Positions 7,712 through 17,781 of a stretch of DNA of 32,644 nucleotides are shown here, in pieces (position 1 is the first letter of the stretch; each line of letters opens with the position of its first letter). The notes below the pieces were generated by a model. That model was given only the letters and a program-made list of their open reading frames with translations. It had not been told where the DNA came from and ran no database searches. The stretch covers positions 1-32,644 of the forward strand of contig JAPLED010000063.1 of assembly GCA_026391475.1 (NCBI GenBank). Direction: 5' to 3'. The translations under genes were made by a program, and so were the position numbers. Source of the stretch: Bacteroidia bacterium. GTDB taxonomy: Bacteria; Bacteroidota; Bacteroidia; Bacteroidales; VadinHA17.

Positions 7712-10700
7712 ATGTTTAAAAAACTACTGACTATGCAAATTTTTACCAATGTACGGCGCATTGCGCTGTTTTTTCTCAGCATGGTACTTTCCTCGGGCAT
7801 AATGTTTGCTCAGGAAAGAACCATTACCGGGAAGGTTTCTGCTGCAGGCGAGGGACCTTTACCTGGTGTAAACGTTATAGTACAGGGGACGACGATCGGA
7901 CAGATCACCGACCTTTCTGGTGCCTACTCAATCAGAGTGCCGGGTCCGGCAGCAGTGCTTTTGTTTTCATCTATTGGTTATACAACCAAACAGGCTGCAG
8001 TCGGTACACAGTCCGTGATCAACATGATTCTTGAATCGGATGTAACTTCCCTTCAAGAAGTGGTGGTCACAGGTTACACCTCTCAACGGAGAAGGGAATT
8101 GACCGGTGCTGTTGGAACTGTTGAACCTGCCAAACTAACCGCTGTACCTACAGGAAACGTGAGTAACGCGTTGCAGGGACGTACATCCGGTGTTACAGTT
8201 ATAGGGAACGGGCAGCCGGGGTCTACATCCAAAGTAAGGATCAGAGGATTCAGTTCATTTGAGAACAATGATCCTCTTTATGTTGTTGATGGAGTTCCAA
8301 CCCAGGACATTGCTTCAATGAACCCAAATGACGTTGAATCAATTTCCGTTCTTAAAGATGCCGGTGCTGCTTCAATTTACGGGTCCAGGGCATCAAATGG
8401 TGTTATCATCGTTACTACCAGAAAAGGTAGTAAGGGTACAAAAGTAAACTACAGCATGTTCTACGGTACTCAAGATCCTGGTAAAGGTCCTGATAATATG
8501 TTAAATGCACAGGAATATGCAAACCTTCAGTGGCTTGTTAACAAAAATGACGCATTAGCACCGGAAATTCATCCGATCTACGGAAATACTGCAAATGCTA
8601 CACCTACATTACCCAGCTGGGCTGCAAATACTAATTGGTACAAGGCAATCACTTCTCCTGCTCCAATTATGAATCATGATCTTTCTCTTTCCGGAGGTTC
8701 AGATTATGCTAAATTCTTTGCAGCGATAGGTGTTCGCAAGCAGGATGGTATGGTGATTCACACGAATGCTGATAAATATACTATTAGATTCAATTCCGAA
8801 TTCAGTTTCTTAAAAGACCGGGTGAAAGTGGGAGAGAACTTCACTGCGACTTATGGTAGGAGCCTTGGAGTTGCTAACCTGGGCGAAGGAAGCCCCATCT
8901 CGATGGGAGTTTACAGGCAACAACCCATAATTCCTGTTACATGGACAGGCGCCAATTTTGTCGGATTATCCCATACATATATCGCTGGCGATTGGGGTGG
9001 AACAGGAATTGCTGCAAGGTTGGGTAATGCTACCAACCCGGTAGCAAGCCTTACAAGGGCTAAGGACAATGTATATTGGAACTTCCGTATGATCGGGAGT
9101 ACGTATATTGATATAAAGATTTTGCAGGGTCTGAACTTAAAATCCACAGTGGGAGGCACTTTCTACAATGGATTTGGCCAAGGCTACAACTTTGCTACAT
9201 ATGAAAATTCAGAAAACGTGCTTACTAATAGTTTGGGACTTAATTCATACTATGGTGGTGACTGGGTATGGACAAACTTACTCACCTTCGATAAGACATT
9301 CGGACAGCATAAGATCCTTGCCGTTGGCGGTTATGAAGCTGTAAAGTATGGCATTGGACGTGGTATGGATGCCGCCCGTGGCAATTACTTCACTGATGAT
9401 CCGAATTATCGTACATTAAGTAATGGAGCCTTAATTCAAAGCGCGAATTCCTCTTTTAATACCCCCACCACTCTGATATCACAATTCCTGAGAGCTGATT
9501 ATCAACTGATGGACAAATACATGTTAAGCGCCACAGTACGACGCGATGGTTCTTCAAGGTTTGGCGTAGATAACCGTTATGGTATTTTCCCTTCATTTTC
9601 TGCAGGTTGGCGTATCAGCGATGAAGATTTTTTTAAGGGAATCAGTTTTATAAATGACATGAAAATAAGGGGATCTTGGGGTCTGATGGGTAACCAGCTT
9701 GCCGTTTCTCCACAAAACCAGTTCTACAGCTACGGAGGCTCACCTTCAACATCTTTTTATGACATTAACGGAACATTTACTTCATCAGTCCAGGGATTCC
9801 GTCCGACACGTATTGGTAATCCAAATGCCAAGTGGGAAACCAACGAAAGTACCGACATCGGGTTTGAAGCTGCTCTGTTGAACAGTAAAATCGGTATCAA
9901 ATTTGACTGGTACTCCAAGAAAACAAAGGATTTGTTGTTTGCTCCGGAATTACCTGGAACCGCAGGGGCAGCTTCTGCTCCATACATTAATATTGCGGCT
10001 ATGTCCAATACAGGATTCGACATGGAATTTTCATTCAGGGATAAATGGGGTGATCTTGGCTTTGACGGAAGTGTCGTTTTAACTACCGTCAAAAATAATA
10101 TAGATAAAGTTGCCGAAGGTGTTAACTTCTTTGACTATGGAGGTGCCACCACAAGGATAGGGGCGGGTAACAGGAACCAGGTAGGACATCCGATGTCTGC
10201 ATTCTTTGGGTACAAGGTAATTGGTTTATTCCAGAGCGCAGCTGATGTTACCTCTTCTCCCAAGCAAGACGGCGCTGAACCAGGATTTTTCAAATTTGCT
10301 GACACCGATGGTGATGGTACAATTACTCCCGCTGACAGGCAATTTATAGGAGATCCTAACCCTAAATTTACATATGGATTTAACCTGGCATTTACCTATA
10401 AGAATTTTGATCTGACCGCCTTCCTCTACGGTGCGCAGGGAAATGATATCTTTAACTGGAACAGATATTGGGTTGATTTCTGGCCATCCTTCCAGGGACA
10501 GAAGAGTACGGACCTTTTGTACAAGAGCTGGACAACTACAAATACAAACACAACTGTACCAAAAGCATCGGGCAAGTCCAATTTCTCAACAAATACACAG
10601 ATTTGCAGCTATTATCTTGAAGACGGATCATATCTCAGGATGAAAAACCTGCAGTTAGGTTATACGATCCCTGAAAGCGTTATGAGTAAGATCAATGTTA

Positions 10701-10861
10701 AATCTCTCAGATTATATGTGCAGGGAGTGAATCTTTTTACGTTTACCAAATACACCGGACTTGATCCAGAACTTGGTGGTGACGACCGGGCTTATGGTTC
10801 TGATACTGGCAACTATCCGCTTGTAAGGCAGTACATTTTCGGACTCAACCTTAGTTTTTAA
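7712..10861 (+). CDS. susC: SusC/RagA-family TonB-dependent outer-membrane transporter
   Basis: Signal peptide, CarboxypepD_reg-like N-terminus 'RTITGKVSAAGEGPLPGVNVIVQGTTIGQITDLSGAYSIRV', plug 'VRIRGFSSFENNDPLYVVDGVP...ASIYGSRASNGVIIVTTRKG', and SusC-typical C-terminus 'DTDGDGTITPADRQFIGDPNPKFTYGFNLAFTYKNFDLTAFLYGAQGNDIFN'. Confidence 0.97.
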   Translation: MFKKLLTMQIFTNVRRIALFFLSMVLSSGIMFAQERTITGKVSAAGEGPLPGVNVIVQGTTIGQITDLSGAYSIRVPGPAAVLLFSSIGYTTKQAAVGTQSVINMILESDVTSLQEVVVTGYTSQRRRELTGAVGTVEPAKLTAVPTGNVSNALQGRTSGVTVIGNGQPGSTSKVRIRGFSSFENNDPLYVVDGVPTQDIASMNPNDVESISVLKDAGAASIYGSRASNGVIIVTTRKGSKGTKVNYSMFYGTQDPGKGPDNMLNAQEYANLQWLVNKNDALAPEIHPIYGNTANATPTLPSWAANTNWYKAITSPAPIMNHDLSLSGGSDYAKFFAAIGVRKQDGMVIHTNADKYTIRFNSEFSFLKDRVKVGENFTATYGRSLGVANLGEGSPISMGVYRQQPIIPVTWTGANFVGLSHTYIAGDWGGTGIAARLGNATNPVASLTRAKDNVYWNFRMIGSTYIDIKILQGLNLKSTVGGTFYNGFGQGYNFATYENSENVLTNSLGLNSYYGGDWVWTNLLTFDKTFGQHKILAVGGYEAVKYGIGRGMDAARGNYFTDDPNYRTLSNGALIQSANSSFNTPTTLISQFLRADYQLMDKYMLSATVRRDGSSRFGVDNRYGIFPSFSAGWRISDEDFFKGISFINDMKIRGSWGLMGNQLAVSPQNQFYSYGGSPSTSFYDINGTFTSSVQGFRPTRIGNPNAKWETNESTDIGFEAALLNSKIGIKFDWYSKKTKDLLFAPELPGTAGAASAPYINIAAMSNTGFDMEFSFRDKWGDLGFDGSVVLTTVKNNIDKVAEGVNFFDYGGATTRIGAGNRNQVGHPMSAFFGYKVIGLFQSAADVTSSPKQDGAEPGFFKFADTDGDGTITPADRQFIGDPNPKFTYGFNLAFTYKNFDLTAFLYGAQGNDIFNWNRYWVDFWPSFQGQKSTDLLYKSWTTTNTNTTVPKASGKSNFSTNTQICSYYLEDGSYLRMKNLQLGYTIPESVMSKINVKSLRLYVQGVNLFTFTKYTGLDPELGGDDRAYGSDTGNYPLVRQYIFGLNLSF

Positions 10862-10880
10862 TTTATAATAATGTTATAAT

Positions 10881-12611
10881 ATGAAAAAGAAGTATATTAT
10901 ATTAATCTTTATCCTTGTTGTACTCGGAACATGGAGTTCATGCAAGAATGATTTTCTTACTGTCGCTCCGACAGGTGGTTTGGATCAGGGATTATTGCAA
11001 ACCACTAAAGGGCTTGATGCCCTTCTGATTGGCGCTTATTCGATGATTGACGGTTTCTCTAATCAGATGGGTATGTCCGGTTGGGAAACAACTGCCAGCA
11101 ACTGGGTGTTCGGCTCTATACGGGGTATGGAAGCGAACAAAGGAACGGATGGTGGCGACCAGCCTGACATAAACCCCATGATGACTTTTTCAGAGACTGC
11201 TACAAATCCTTACCTGAATCTTAAATGGAGAGAGGTATATGAGGCTGTTTCCAGGTGTAATAGCGTTATTAATACCGCCACTCAGGCATTAGCTGCAAGC
11301 AAAATTACTCAGGCACAGGCTGATAGTTACATTGCACAGGCCAAGGTACTTCGCGGATGGTACCATTTTGAAGCATGGAGAATGTGGGCAAAGGTACCCT
11401 ATATGGATGAAAAAGCAGATCCGGCTGCCGCTACGAACACGACAGATATCAGTGACAAAATCATTGCCGACCTTACGACAGGAAAAGATTTGCCAAATAA
11501 TATGGGGGCAATAGGCAGAATCAACGGAACCGTATGTAAAGTGATGCTCGCAAAGGTATTGATGCAAGCGAAGCACGACTATGCCGGGGCACTGGCACTG
11601 CTTACGGTTGCTAAAACCGGTACCAAACCAGATGGTAAAGCTATAGGGCTTGCTCCAACTTTTGGTGAGATCTTTGATATCGCAAACCGTAATGGCATTG
11701 AATCCGTTTATACAATTCAGTATTCTGTAAATGATGGTTCGGGAGCATGGAATTCCTCAACTGGTGAGGTATTGAATTTTCCATATAAGAGCGGTGCCTC
11801 TCCCGGAGGATGCTGCGGATTCTTCGATCCAACCCAGGAGTTTGTGAATTCGTTCAGAACATCAGGCGGATTACCATTGCTTGACAATTCCTATAATCTT
11901 GATCCGGTTAAGAATGACCAGGGAGTTGCTCTGACTGCGGTTTTTGTGCCAGATGCAAAACCGCTTGATCCCAGACTTGACTGGACCGTTGGCAGAAGGG
12001 GAATTCCTTACTGGGACTGGGGACTACATACCGGATCAGACTGGATCCGCGACCAGACCTATTCAGGGCCCTTTAGTCCTAAGAAAGCAGTTTACAAAAA
12101 ATCACAGACTGATCAATATACAGATCATAGCAGTTGGACCTCAGGTTATACAGCCAATGGTTACCGTATGATCCGTTACGCTGATATTCTCTTATTGGAA
12201 GCAGAATGTCAGATCGAAACCGGTGCTGCAGACCTTGGCCGGACCAATATTAACCTGATACGGGCAAGAGCTGCAAATGCAGCAGGTTTTGTGAAGATGC
12301 CGGATGGTACCAATGCAGGTAATTATGTAATCTCACAGTACACTACTCCATTCGCTGATAAAGCTACTGCACAAAAAGCGCTCAGAATGGAAAGAAAACT
12401 TGAACTCGGGATGGAAGGCCACAGGTACTTTGACCTGAACAGGTGGGGAATTACCGTGACCGAACTAAACAGAGTTCTTACCTATGAGAAAACAATGCCA
12501 TGGGGTGCTAATTTGTACGGCAGCGCATCGGTTGGAGCTGAAGATGTAACTTTCCCGATACCACAACGTCAACTTGACCTTAGTAACGGGAAATTGACCC
12601 AGAACAGATAA
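10881..12611 (+). CDS. susD: SusD/RagB-family substrate-binding lipoprotein
   Basis: Lipobox 'WSSCKNDFL'; 'AKVLRGWYHFEAWRMWAKVPYMDE', 'GYRMIRYADILLLEAE', 'RMERKLELGMEGHRYFDLNRWG', 'FPIPQRQLDLSNGKLTQN'; directly downstream of susC. Confidence 0.96.
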   Translation: MKKKYIILIFILVVLGTWSSCKNDFLTVAPTGGLDQGLLQTTKGLDALLIGAYSMIDGFSNQMGMSGWETTASNWVFGSIRGMEANKGTDGGDQPDINPMMTFSETATNPYLNLKWREVYEAVSRCNSVINTATQALAASKITQAQADSYIAQAKVLRGWYHFEAWRMWAKVPYMDEKADPAAATNTTDISDKIIADLTTGKDLPNNMGAIGRINGTVCKVMLAKVLMQAKHDYAGALALLTVAKTGTKPDGKAIGLAPTFGEIFDIANRNGIESVYTIQYSVNDGSGAWNSSTGEVLNFPYKSGASPGGCCGFFDPTQEFVNSFRTSGGLPLLDNSYNLDPVKNDQGVALTAVFVPDAKPLDPRLDWTVGRRGIPYWDWGLHTGSDWIRDQTYSGPFSPKKAVYKKSQTDQYTDHSSWTSGYTANGYRMIRYADILLLEAECQIETGAADLGRTNINLIRARAANAAGFVKMPDGTNAGNYVISQYTTPFADKATAQKALRMERKLELGMEGHRYFDLNRWGITVTELNRVLTYEKTMPWGANLYGSASVGAEDVTFPIPQRQLDLSNGKLTQNR

Positions 12612-12634
12612 TATTTTTAATTTAATTAATTCTG

Positions 12635-12668
12635 AAGTGGACTACCTGTACCGGTAGTCCACTTTTTT
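12635..12668 (+). terminator. Rho-independent terminator after susD
   Basis: Perfect 12-bp stem AAGTGGACTACC / GGTAGTCCACTT, loop TGTACC, followed by a T run. Confidence 0.88.
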
Positions 12669-12717
12669 ATACATTTATCGGGTTAATAAAAAATAATTGT
12701 AATTATTATTATACAGT

Positions 12718-15700
12718 ATGAGTAAATATTTATTGCTTTTTTGTACCATATTATTAACCTCCTGTTCTAATTCGCCTAAGTTCCAATTATTGAATTCAAA
12801 GCGAACAGGCATTGATTTTAAGAACACAATAACTGAGACTGACAGTTTTAATGTAATGAAATATGAATACATTTATAATGGTGCAGGTGTGGGCATTGCG
12901 GATCTGAACAACGATGGATTACAGGACATTGTTTTTGCCGGCAACCAGGTTTCTCCAAGGGTCTATTTAAATCAGGGCAATTTTAAATTTAAGGATATCA
13001 CTTCAAATTTTGAAGGGCTTACAAATAATCAGTGGTTCAGCAGTGTGACAATCGTGGATATCAACAGCGACGGATGGGCGGATGTTTATCTCACTGCTAC
13101 GACCAGCGACAATCTTCAAAAACGTAAAAACAGGTTATGGGTTAACAATGGAGCAAAAAATGGAATGGACCCTGCTTTTACGGAGATGGCTGAAAAGTAT
13201 GGAATTGCCGATACAAGTCATACCACCAATGCGGCATTTTTTGATTATGATCTGGACGGAAACCTTGACCTTTATGTTTTGAATAATACTGTAACTCAAA
13301 GAATGATCACCAACTATCGTCAGAAAATGGTTGACGGGAGTGCTCCAAATAATGACAAACTTTATCATAATAATGGGAACGGAACTTTCAGTGATGTGAC
13401 AAAACAGGCAGGAATTGTTTATGAAGGATATGGTCTGGGTCTTGCTGTGGGTGATGTTAACAAGGACGGATACCCGGATATCTATGTTTCAAATGATTTC
13501 ATGTCCAATGACTTATTATACATAAATCAGGGTGACGGAACCTTCAAAAATGAAATAAAAAAATACATGTCGTACCAGTCAAAATCTTCAATGGGTAATG
13601 ATATGGCTGATTTGAACAATGATGGAAATCCTGATATTTTTACACTCGATATGATGCCCGAAAATTATTACAAAAAAAAGCAAACGATCAATGGTTTCAG
13701 CTATATCTACTATATAAATGATGAAAAATATGGTTATGAACACCAGTATTTAAGGAATATGCTCCATCTGCATAATGGATTTTTGAATGGCGAAATGCTT
13801 CCCTTTAGTGAAGTAGGTCAGATGATGGGTATCTATCAGACCGACTGGAGCTGGTCGCCCTTATTTGCCGATTATGACAATGACGGGGATAAAGACCTTA
13901 TCATTACAAATGGTTTTCCCAAAGATATGACCGACAAAGACTGGACCCGTTTCAAAGTGAAGGCAGAAGGAAATTTTGCTTCCGATGAACTCCTTATAGA
14001 CATGGCCCCGGTAGTAAAAATACCTAATATTGCATTTGAAAACACGGGTGATCTCCGTTTCGTTAAAAGAACTGATTGGCTACCCCAGGTTCCTTCTTAT
14101 TCCTATGGAGCTTCTTTTGTCGATCTCGATAACGATGGTGATCTTGACTATGTAGTGAATAATATTAATGACGAAGCTTTTATTCTCAGGAATACCACGG
14201 TAGAAAAGTCTAAGAAAAAATCCAATTTTATAAAGATCAGGTTGGCAGGAAAAGCAGGCAATACGATGGCCATCGGTGCAAAGGTAGAATTATGGAACAA
14301 AGGGAAATATCAGTTTACAGAACATTTTTTGACCAGAGGATATGCCTCTTCTGTTGATCCTATCATTCACTTTGGCTTGTCACAGGACGTTTCCATTGAT
14401 TCAATAAGAGTGACCTGGCCTGCTAGTGATAATACATCAATTCTGAGAAATATCGTAGCTAATCAGACTATCGAAATAAATGAAAAGAATTCCCTGCCAT
14501 CAGTTAAGGCTGTCAGAATATCCGGGATAAATGACTTGTTATTTAATAAACGCGAAAATGTGATAAATTATGTACATGAGCAAACAGATTATGTTGATTA
14601 CGGACTCAAACAGAGAATAATACCACATAAATTTTCACAGATCGGACCGCGTATGGCAAAAGGAGATCTTAATAATGATGGACGTGAGGATCTGATCATT
14701 GGTTCTACGAATAAATTGCCAACTACTGTCTTTTTAAGGAAAGGCAACGGATTTGAAGAGGCCAGTATTGAAGGATTAACAACAAAAAAGGAATTTTCTG
14801 AAGCCGATCTTGCGATATTTGATATAGACGGAGATGGAGATAATGATGTTGTTGCAGTAGCGGGTGGATATGAAAATAATCAGGAAAGTGAGTACATACA
14901 CTACCTCTATGAAAACCGTAATGGTACATTTACAAGAACCCCGCTTCCTGTTCCACCGTTTCCTGCTTCTGTCGTACGGCCTTTCGACTATGACCATGAT
15001 GGTTCAATGGATTTGTTTGTTGGTGCACGTGTAAAAAGAGGAATGTTCCCTTATTCTAACCATTCCTGGATTATTCATAATGATAAAGGCAAACTATCAG
15101 TTGATTCAGCTTCACGTTTAAACCTTGGAATGGTAACCGATGCGGTCTGGACTGATTATGACAAAGATGGCTGGGAAGATCTGCTGGTTGCCCGGGAATA
15201 TAATTCTGTTGTACTTCTTAAGAATATGAATGGGAAAGAGCTTGTTCCTCAAATCATTCCGGGATTGGAAGCTAAACGCGGAATCTGGTACTCATTGGTT
15301 GCCGGGGATTTTGATCAGGATGGGGATGATGACTATATTGTTGGTAATCTTGGCGATAATCACCGATTCAACGTAAGTGATAAATATCCTTTAAACCTTT
15401 ATGCAATTGATTTGGATATGGATGGCACAATAGATCCGCTGATAACGGCATATTGGAACGACAAGAATGGTAAAATGACAGAATATCCGATAAATTACCT
15501 CGATGAACTCATGTCACAGTCTGGCTTCTTTCAGAGCAAATTTAAGGATTATGCTTCCTTTAGCTATGCCGGTATTGATGATATGTTAGATGAAAACATA
15601 TTAAAAAGATTAGAATTTAAACTGGATGTTAATACAACCTCAAGTTATATTTTATGGAATGATAAAGGTAATTTCAGGTGGGAGAAGCTCCCAATACCTC

Positions 15701-16026
15701 TACAGGTTTCTCCAATCAAGAAAATGATTGTGCAGGATTTAAATGGCGACAACTATCCTGATGTACTGATAGGAGGCAATGATTATACGTATGATGTGCC
15801 AACGGGATATTATGATGCAAATAAGGGAATAGTCTTATTGAATAAAGGCAACAAGCAGGAAAAAGGGAAACCCGCTTTTGAGGTATTGACGCCATCTCAA
15901 AACGGTATGCTACTGCAGGGGATGGTAGAGTCATTACTGTATTTTAAAGGTGATACATCTCTTGTTGTTGCAGGTTTCAACAGGGCAAAAGTTGCTGTGT
16001 TTGAACATAAGCAAAAAAGGAATTAA
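12718..16026 (+). CDS. Large FG-GAP/VCBS repeat lipoprotein with a central ASPIC/UnbV domain and second FG-GAP region (CRTAC1-like)
   Basis: Lipobox 'LLTSCSNS'; more than 12 DxDxDG-type loops (DLNNDGLQD, DYDLDGNLD, DVNKDGYPD, DYDNDGDKD, DLDNDGDLD, DIDGDGDND, DYDHDGSMD, DFDQDGDDD); ASPIC 'GAKVELWNKGKYQFTEHFLTRGYASSVDPIIHFGLSQDVSIDSIRVTWP'. Confidence 0.93.
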   Translation: MSKYLLLFCTILLTSCSNSPKFQLLNSKRTGIDFKNTITETDSFNVMKYEYIYNGAGVGIADLNNDGLQDIVFAGNQVSPRVYLNQGNFKFKDITSNFEGLTNNQWFSSVTIVDINSDGWADVYLTATTSDNLQKRKNRLWVNNGAKNGMDPAFTEMAEKYGIADTSHTTNAAFFDYDLDGNLDLYVLNNTVTQRMITNYRQKMVDGSAPNNDKLYHNNGNGTFSDVTKQAGIVYEGYGLGLAVGDVNKDGYPDIYVSNDFMSNDLLYINQGDGTFKNEIKKYMSYQSKSSMGNDMADLNNDGNPDIFTLDMMPENYYKKKQTINGFSYIYYINDEKYGYEHQYLRNMLHLHNGFLNGEMLPFSEVGQMMGIYQTDWSWSPLFADYDNDGDKDLIITNGFPKDMTDKDWTRFKVKAEGNFASDELLIDMAPVVKIPNIAFENTGDLRFVKRTDWLPQVPSYSYGASFVDLDNDGDLDYVVNNINDEAFILRNTTVEKSKKKSNFIKIRLAGKAGNTMAIGAKVELWNKGKYQFTEHFLTRGYASSVDPIIHFGLSQDVSIDSIRVTWPASDNTSILRNIVANQTIEINEKNSLPSVKAVRISGINDLLFNKRENVINYVHEQTDYVDYGLKQRIIPHKFSQIGPRMAKGDLNNDGREDLIIGSTNKLPTTVFLRKGNGFEEASIEGLTTKKEFSEADLAIFDIDGDGDNDVVAVAGGYENNQESEYIHYLYENRNGTFTRTPLPVPPFPASVVRPFDYDHDGSMDLFVGARVKRGMFPYSNHSWIIHNDKGKLSVDSASRLNLGMVTDAVWTDYDKDGWEDLLVAREYNSVVLLKNMNGKELVPQIIPGLEAKRGIWYSLVAGDFDQDGDDDYIVGNLGDNHRFNVSDKYPLNLYAIDLDMDGTIDPLITAYWNDKNGKMTEYPINYLDELMSQSGFFQSKFKDYASFSYAGIDDMLDENILKRLEFKLDVNTTSSYILWNDKGNFRWEKLPIPLQVSPIKKMIVQDLNGDNYPDVLIGGNDYTYDVPTGYYDANKGIVLLNKGNKQEKGKPAFEVLTPSQNGMLLQGMVESLLYFKGDTSLVVAGFNRAKVAVFEHKQKRN

Positions 16027-16141
16027 TATTCGGACTCATTCCTGGTATATGATTAAAATGCCCTTCTGATCTGAGCAATAAAAGATTATTTCAAAACAGA
16101 TAATATTTTCATTATCTTGTTAAAATACAGACAAAGCTAAT

Positions 16142-16801
16142 ATGAATAGTGCAAAAATATTAATCGGATGTTTTTTCATAGCATCATCATTGATGGTTTC
16201 CTCTTGCGAAGCAGGAGTAAAAGACCAGGACGGTAACAGGTATAAAACTATAAAAATCGGCAATCAGGAATGGATGGCCGAAAATCTGAATGTGAGCCAC
16301 TTCAGAAATGGCGACGCAATACCTGAATCAAGATCATCTGAGGAATGGAAAAGGTTGGGAGAAGAACTCAAACCCGCCTGGTGCATTATACAAAACGACC
16401 CGGAGAATGGGAAAAAATATGGTAAACTTTATAACTGGTATGCAGTGAATGACCCCCGGGGCTTAGCACCTGAAGGTTGGCATGTGGCTTCAGATGAGGA
16501 ATGGACACAATTGACAGACTATCTTGGAGGTGCAGTATCAGCCGCATTAAAAATGAGAACTACTGGTTTTACTGAAAACGGTAATTTATCAGGCGAGATC
16601 GGTTTTTCAGGGCTTCCGGGTGGTAAGATCAGCAGCAATGGTGGATTCTACGGCTTAGGTAGCTACGGCTACTGGTGGTCATCTACTGAGGTTAATGTCT
16701 CAGATGCCTGGATCCGTATTCTTAACTACATTTACTGCAATATTTCCTTTTTGAGCTACAATAAGCTTTCTGGTATTTCTGTTCGCTGCATCAGGAATTA
16801 G
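16142..16801 (+). CDS. Fibrobacter succinogenes major paralogous domain (FISUMP) lipoprotein
   Basis: 'VKDQDGNRYKTIKIGNQEWMAENLNV...GKLYNWYAVNDPRGLAPEGWHVASDEEWTQLTDYLGG...GFSGLPGGK...YWWSSTEV...GISVRCIRN'. Confidence 0.92.
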   Translation: MNSAKILIGCFFIASSLMVSSCEAGVKDQDGNRYKTIKIGNQEWMAENLNVSHFRNGDAIPESRSSEEWKRLGEELKPAWCIIQNDPENGKKYGKLYNWYAVNDPRGLAPEGWHVASDEEWTQLTDYLGGAVSAALKMRTTGFTENGNLSGEIGFSGLPGGKISSNGGFYGLGSYGYWWSSTEVNVSDAWIRILNYIYCNISFLSYNKLSGISVRCIRN

Positions 16802-16827
16802 GCTATTTGACCATTTGTCTATCTGAC

Positions 16828-16940
16828 TGCTATTATTCCATTCTGATCAGATCGCCTCCCCTGAATTGATACTTCACTATTTCTTTACAGACTGAACAAT
16901 CACGCAAAGGGGAATTAAGTGAGCGAGTTGAAATTTCGGC
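16828..16940 (-). pseudogene. Duplicated 3' remnant of the gene at 17782-18327
   Basis: 103/113 identical by manual alignment to 17777-17889; encodes ...AEISTRSLNSPLRDCSVCKEIVKYQFRGGDLIRME* in the same frame as the intact gene. Confidence 0.85.
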
Positions 16941-17044
16941 CATATGGCATCAGCCCGCCTATAAAATTTTATCGTGAGATAATAATCTCCACGAATCGGA
17001 GACCACTGGATAAGTTTAAATTTTATAACTTTAACCCTGTGAAA

Positions 17045-17731
17045 ATGAAAGTTAAAAAAGAGGGAAAAATGCAGCAGAAAAATGTAATAATATTCGTAGT
17101 AACCTTGCTTTGCTTAAGGTTAACCGGGCTAAATGGACAAATCGTGAAAGATATCGACGGTAATCTTTATCCTTCAATCACTATTGGAAAACAGATTTGG
17201 ATGGCAGAGAATTTAAAAACAACCAAATACAATGATGGTACAACAATAACATTGGTTACTGATGATAAGGCATGGAGAGCATTAAAAACATCTGCCTACT
17301 GTTGGTTTGATAATGATATTGCAAACGAAGACATTTACGGAGCTTTATATAATTGGTATACTGTTAATACAAAGAAATTATGCCCAAAAGGTTGGCATGT
17401 ACCAACAGATACAGAATGGGCAACTATGAAAAGTTTTCTGGGGGACGTAAGCACGGCAGGTGATAAACTAAAAGAAACAGGGATGACCCACTGGAAAAAT
17501 TCCTTAAACAATGCAACTAACGAATTCGGCTTTACAGCCCTTCCGGGAGGCATGCGACTCGATTCCGGCGTCTTCCCCCTTTTTGGTAGCTCTTACGCTG
17601 TTTGGTGGTCGGCTACAGAGAACAATCCGGAACTGGCTTGGAACCGTGGCCTGTTCTTCAGTAGCAGCAACGTTTACAGGGGCTGCGAAAATAAGCGAAG
17701 TGGCTTTTCTGTTCGGTGTCTCAGGGATTAG
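17045..17731 (+). CDS. Second FISUMP-domain secreted protein
   Basis: 'VKDIDGNLYPSITIGKQIWMAENLKTTKYNDGT...GALYNWYTVNTKKLCPKGWHVPTDTEWATMKSFLG...FGFTALPGGMRLDSG...VWWSATE...SGFSVRCLRD'. Start moved from the track's 16919 (GTG) to ATG 17045, since the upstream extension crosses the duplicated remnant. Confidence 0.88.
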   Translation: MKVKKEGKMQQKNVIIFVVTLLCLRLTGLNGQIVKDIDGNLYPSITIGKQIWMAENLKTTKYNDGTTITLVTDDKAWRALKTSAYCWFDNDIANEDIYGALYNWYTVNTKKLCPKGWHVPTDTEWATMKSFLGDVSTAGDKLKETGMTHWKNSLNNATNEFGFTALPGGMRLDSGVFPLFGSSYAVWWSATENNPELAWNRGLFFSSSNVYRGCENKRSGFSVRCLRD

Positions 17732-17781
17732 ACTATTAGACTATTTGGTGTTTGAGGCCTAACATAAAGAATTCCATGCTG

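Noticed and set aside
8083-11832. Short minus-strand and alternate-frame ORFs inside susC/susD
   Set aside because: Fully embedded in well-supported CDSs with no recognisable motifs.
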